Source: an uncultured Roseburia sp. (GTDB taxonomy: Bacteria > Bacillota > Clostridia > Lachnospirales > Lachnospiraceae). Taken from it: a stretch of 64,000 nucleotides of DNA. The translations under genes and the position numbers were made by a program. Location: the NCBI GenBank assembly GCA_947174805.1, contig CAMWKH010000005.1:59003-123002 (forward strand). Direction: 5' to 3'. Numbering within the stretch: the first letter of the stretch is position 1; every line of letters begins with the position of its first letter. The notes under the pieces are model-generated. The model had not been told where the DNA came from. It saw only the letters and a list, made by a program, of their open reading frames with translations, and did not search any database. Shown here one piece after another: positions 62,280 to 64,000 of this stretch.

Positions 62280-63426
62280 TCATTGTTTTATAACTACGAA
62301 TGGATCTGGGACATAAAATTGATATACCCCACCAAGTTGTCCAAAATTAGGTGCAACCGTACCCTCTAAAATAGTAGTTCCTTCGGGTACAATATATGTA
62401 TCCATATACTGATAAGTATTTCCAGGCGGCAATGCCAAATCTCCGCCTGGATTTGCTGTCTGATTCGGCGTATACCACTAACTATTCCCACTTGCTCCCC
62501 CTCCATGATACCGATACACTGTCGTATCTTGCTTTAAAGTTGTTACTCGTGCATCACTCATAAAAGCTTCTTTTACATTTTGCTGAAAGCCAGGATGAAC
62601 ATTATTCTTTATAAAATCTTCTACAGACTCATTATTCTCATAATGCACTCCTTTCGATACCAGCCCGCTATTCACCGTTCCAGTTGTAATAATCCCCATA
62701 CATATTAGAGCCAATATCTCACCAACCCCCTCATATGCAGATGTATTATCTTTAAAAACTTTTTCAAGCACCTCATTGTGTCCTGCATTACTTGAATATA
62801 TCTCATTAACAGTAAACACCCCGCTAAGCACCGCAACTCCATAACTGGCTGTTTCTACGATTGGTGGAATTATACTTGTAGTCAATGCAGAAGTCCCCAA
62901 ACTCATATTTGCTGTCACTCCTGCAGCGACAGCAAATGCCGGCACTGCGGCTATGACATCAAGAATAAATGCCCCCGTCATTACACCCACACAACCCCCA
63001 TAATTAAATTTTCTGCAATTTCTGTTGAGTCCGGTTGATATCCTGTTTCCCGGCTGTTTCTTACCGTACCGCTTGTAGTTAAACCTGTTCCAGCGGCTGC
63101 AGTTCCAAAATAACTATCAGCCCCAATGATGCCCCGCCTGTTACAGGTGCCAGCAGGACACCTCCAATTGCCTGTCCCGCAAGTAAGCCTGTTACGACAT
63201 ACCCCGTCAAAACTTCATCCTTTGTAAAATTCTCTTCTTTTTCTTCCACTGGTTCTTTAGATTCTAGATTAATATCTTTGACCTGTGGAAACGAATCAAT
63301 AGCAGACGTTTTAATCATAGTGTAATTATTTCCGAAAAGATTAATCTCCCCTCCTTCCATACTGATACCCGTTATCCCATACCCCGACCCTACCAACCCA
63401 TACTTCCCCTTTACAATACTTGCCAT
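62280..63426 (-). pseudogene. Modular effector (toxin 3), broken by two frameshifts and a stop codon
   Basis: Start ATG 63426 with AGGGGGAG. Trunk EGGEINLFGNNYTMIKTSAI and hydrophobic parts parallel toxins 1 and 2. Frame is lost near 63110-63135, again near 63000-63010, and a TAG interrupts after HGGGASGNS (about 62480). Past it the frame continues YTPNQTANPGGDLALPPGN, VPEGTTILEGTVAPNFGQLGG to a stop at 62280. The APNFGQ.GG end loosely recalls the TNT class; the domain is not identified. Confidence 0.75.
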
Positions 63427-63439
63427 GCTCTCCCCCTTT

Positions 63440-64000
63440 CTTGCTTTATCTACACCCTTAATTCTCCGGGGCCTTAAAATATTAAGCGCCTGCGGGGAAT
63501 TCACGATGATTTTCTTTGCAAAAAGCCCGACATTCTCCACTGCACAGATGTTTACCGTTGTCCCACTTCGAAAAAAAATGCTCTTTCCGTCCTCTAAAGA
63601 CATGGCGTGTCCTGCGCTCTTCACATCACCCCCCATCATACCCGGCTCAAGATAGAGCCGCTTCCCTTCCGCTGTGGTAAGGGCACGTTTAGAGGGGTCT
63701 GACATCCCGCTACAGCTTGCCCCGTTCTGGCGGATACAGTTTACCGTTATGGCATTCCGCTCATCCTCATCCGGGAAATACAAAGACACTTTCGTGTCGG
63801 TTTCCGGCATACCGTACACTTTTCCGCCGGAGCAAAGCGGAGGGGGACTTTCCAAAAGCTTCCCGTATCCGGCACCCAGGGGTAAAGTTGCGCTGTGGAA
63901 ACATCCTGCTTCTTATCAATTTTTAAGTGGAGCCTCACTGCATCCCCTCCGGGTACAATACCGCCTTAACCCTGCTGGCAAGCCTTGCGGCAAATTCCCA
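63440..64000 (-). pseudogene. VgrG copy 2, degraded and cut by the window edge
   Basis: From the edge: WEFAARLASRVKAVLYPEG, then a jump with frameshift to VRLHLKIDKKQDVSTAQLYPWVP. About 200 residues are missing compared with the intact VgrG. A C5 run (plus-strand G5 at 63842-63846), where C6 is needed, breaks the frame at FWKVP/PPLCSGG. The tail to SPQALNIL continues but has lost its stop by a further frameshift and runs into toxin 3. Not functional. Confidence 0.8.

Overview
The window reads as a low-to-mid GC Gram-positive chromosome segment of the Clostridia, most likely a gut Lachnospiraceae (Blautia-like). The basis is the anaerobic (cobalt-early) cobalamin pathway, strong GGAGG ribosome binding sites, an agr-type peptide quorum-sensing system, the carboxynorspermidine polyamine route, and protein families typical of that group (DUF6033, DUF6273, SdpI, CXXX-repeat RiPP proteins). 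The genus is inference. All genes are on the minus strand except one acetyltransferase and tRNA-Phe.

Region 1 (1-6.7 kb) is a decaying RiPP/ABC-transporter locus: an FtsX-type permease and its ATPase, a frameshifted ABC exporter, a CXXX-repeat peptide modification protein, the C-terminal stub of its radical-SAM maturase, and a DUF6033 protein. It is bounded by a duplicated tail of cbiC (217-243 and 6694-6720) and by a 56-bp exact direct repeat (1261-1316 and 6590-6645).

Region 2 (6.7-24.3 kb) is a nearly complete anaerobic adenosylcobalamin operon. In transcription order it holds a RACo-like corrinoid activation protein, cbiD, cbiL, cbiF, cbiG, cbiH, a cbiJ-cbiE-cbiT triple fusion, cbiA, cobT, cobU, cobS, a short cobU-like gene, cobC, cbiB, cobD, cbiP and cbiC. 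Most junctions overlap or are a few bases apart. No cobalamin riboswitch is visible.

Region 3 (24.3-36.3 kb) is mixed housekeeping: SdpI-like protein, ABC exporter, GNAT acetyltransferase, tRNA-Phe, YczE-type membrane protein with a MarR regulator, lipoprotein, MATE exporter, NUDIX hydrolase, ferredoxin-like DUF362 protein, a Tim44-like/SPFH pair and N-carbamoylputrescine amidase (aguB).

Region 4 (36.4-48.4 kb) holds a secreted DUF6273 protein, an operon of ABC ATPase, ABC permease, membrane-anchored HEAFH zincin, response regulator and histidine kinase, and a polyamine operon (speA, speE, carboxynorspermidine dehydrogenase, nspC, aguA) whose 5' leader contains an intrinsic terminator. Together with aguB this takes arginine through agmatine and putrescine to spermidine.

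Region 5 (48.4-64 kb) is the most unusual part. An agr quorum-sensing system is split in two: XRE-agrC-agrD-agrB (51.3-48.9 kb) and XRE-LytTR regulator (58.1-57.0 kb). Between the halves lies an orphan VgrG spike, a DUF4280 PAAR-like tip, and two effectors that share one N-terminal trunk but end in different toxins (TNT-type NAD glycohydrolase and GH-E nuclease), each followed by immunity-type genes. The agrD promoter and the promoter of the toxin cassette share the same element at the same spacing, which suggests quorum control of the weapons. The 48-aa agrD gene itself is annotated here at 49463-49609. From 58.7 kb to the window end is a graveyard of broken VgrG and toxin genes, an IS630-type transposase remnant and several intact immunity-like genes. 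No sheath, tube or baseplate genes for a contractile injection system are in the window.
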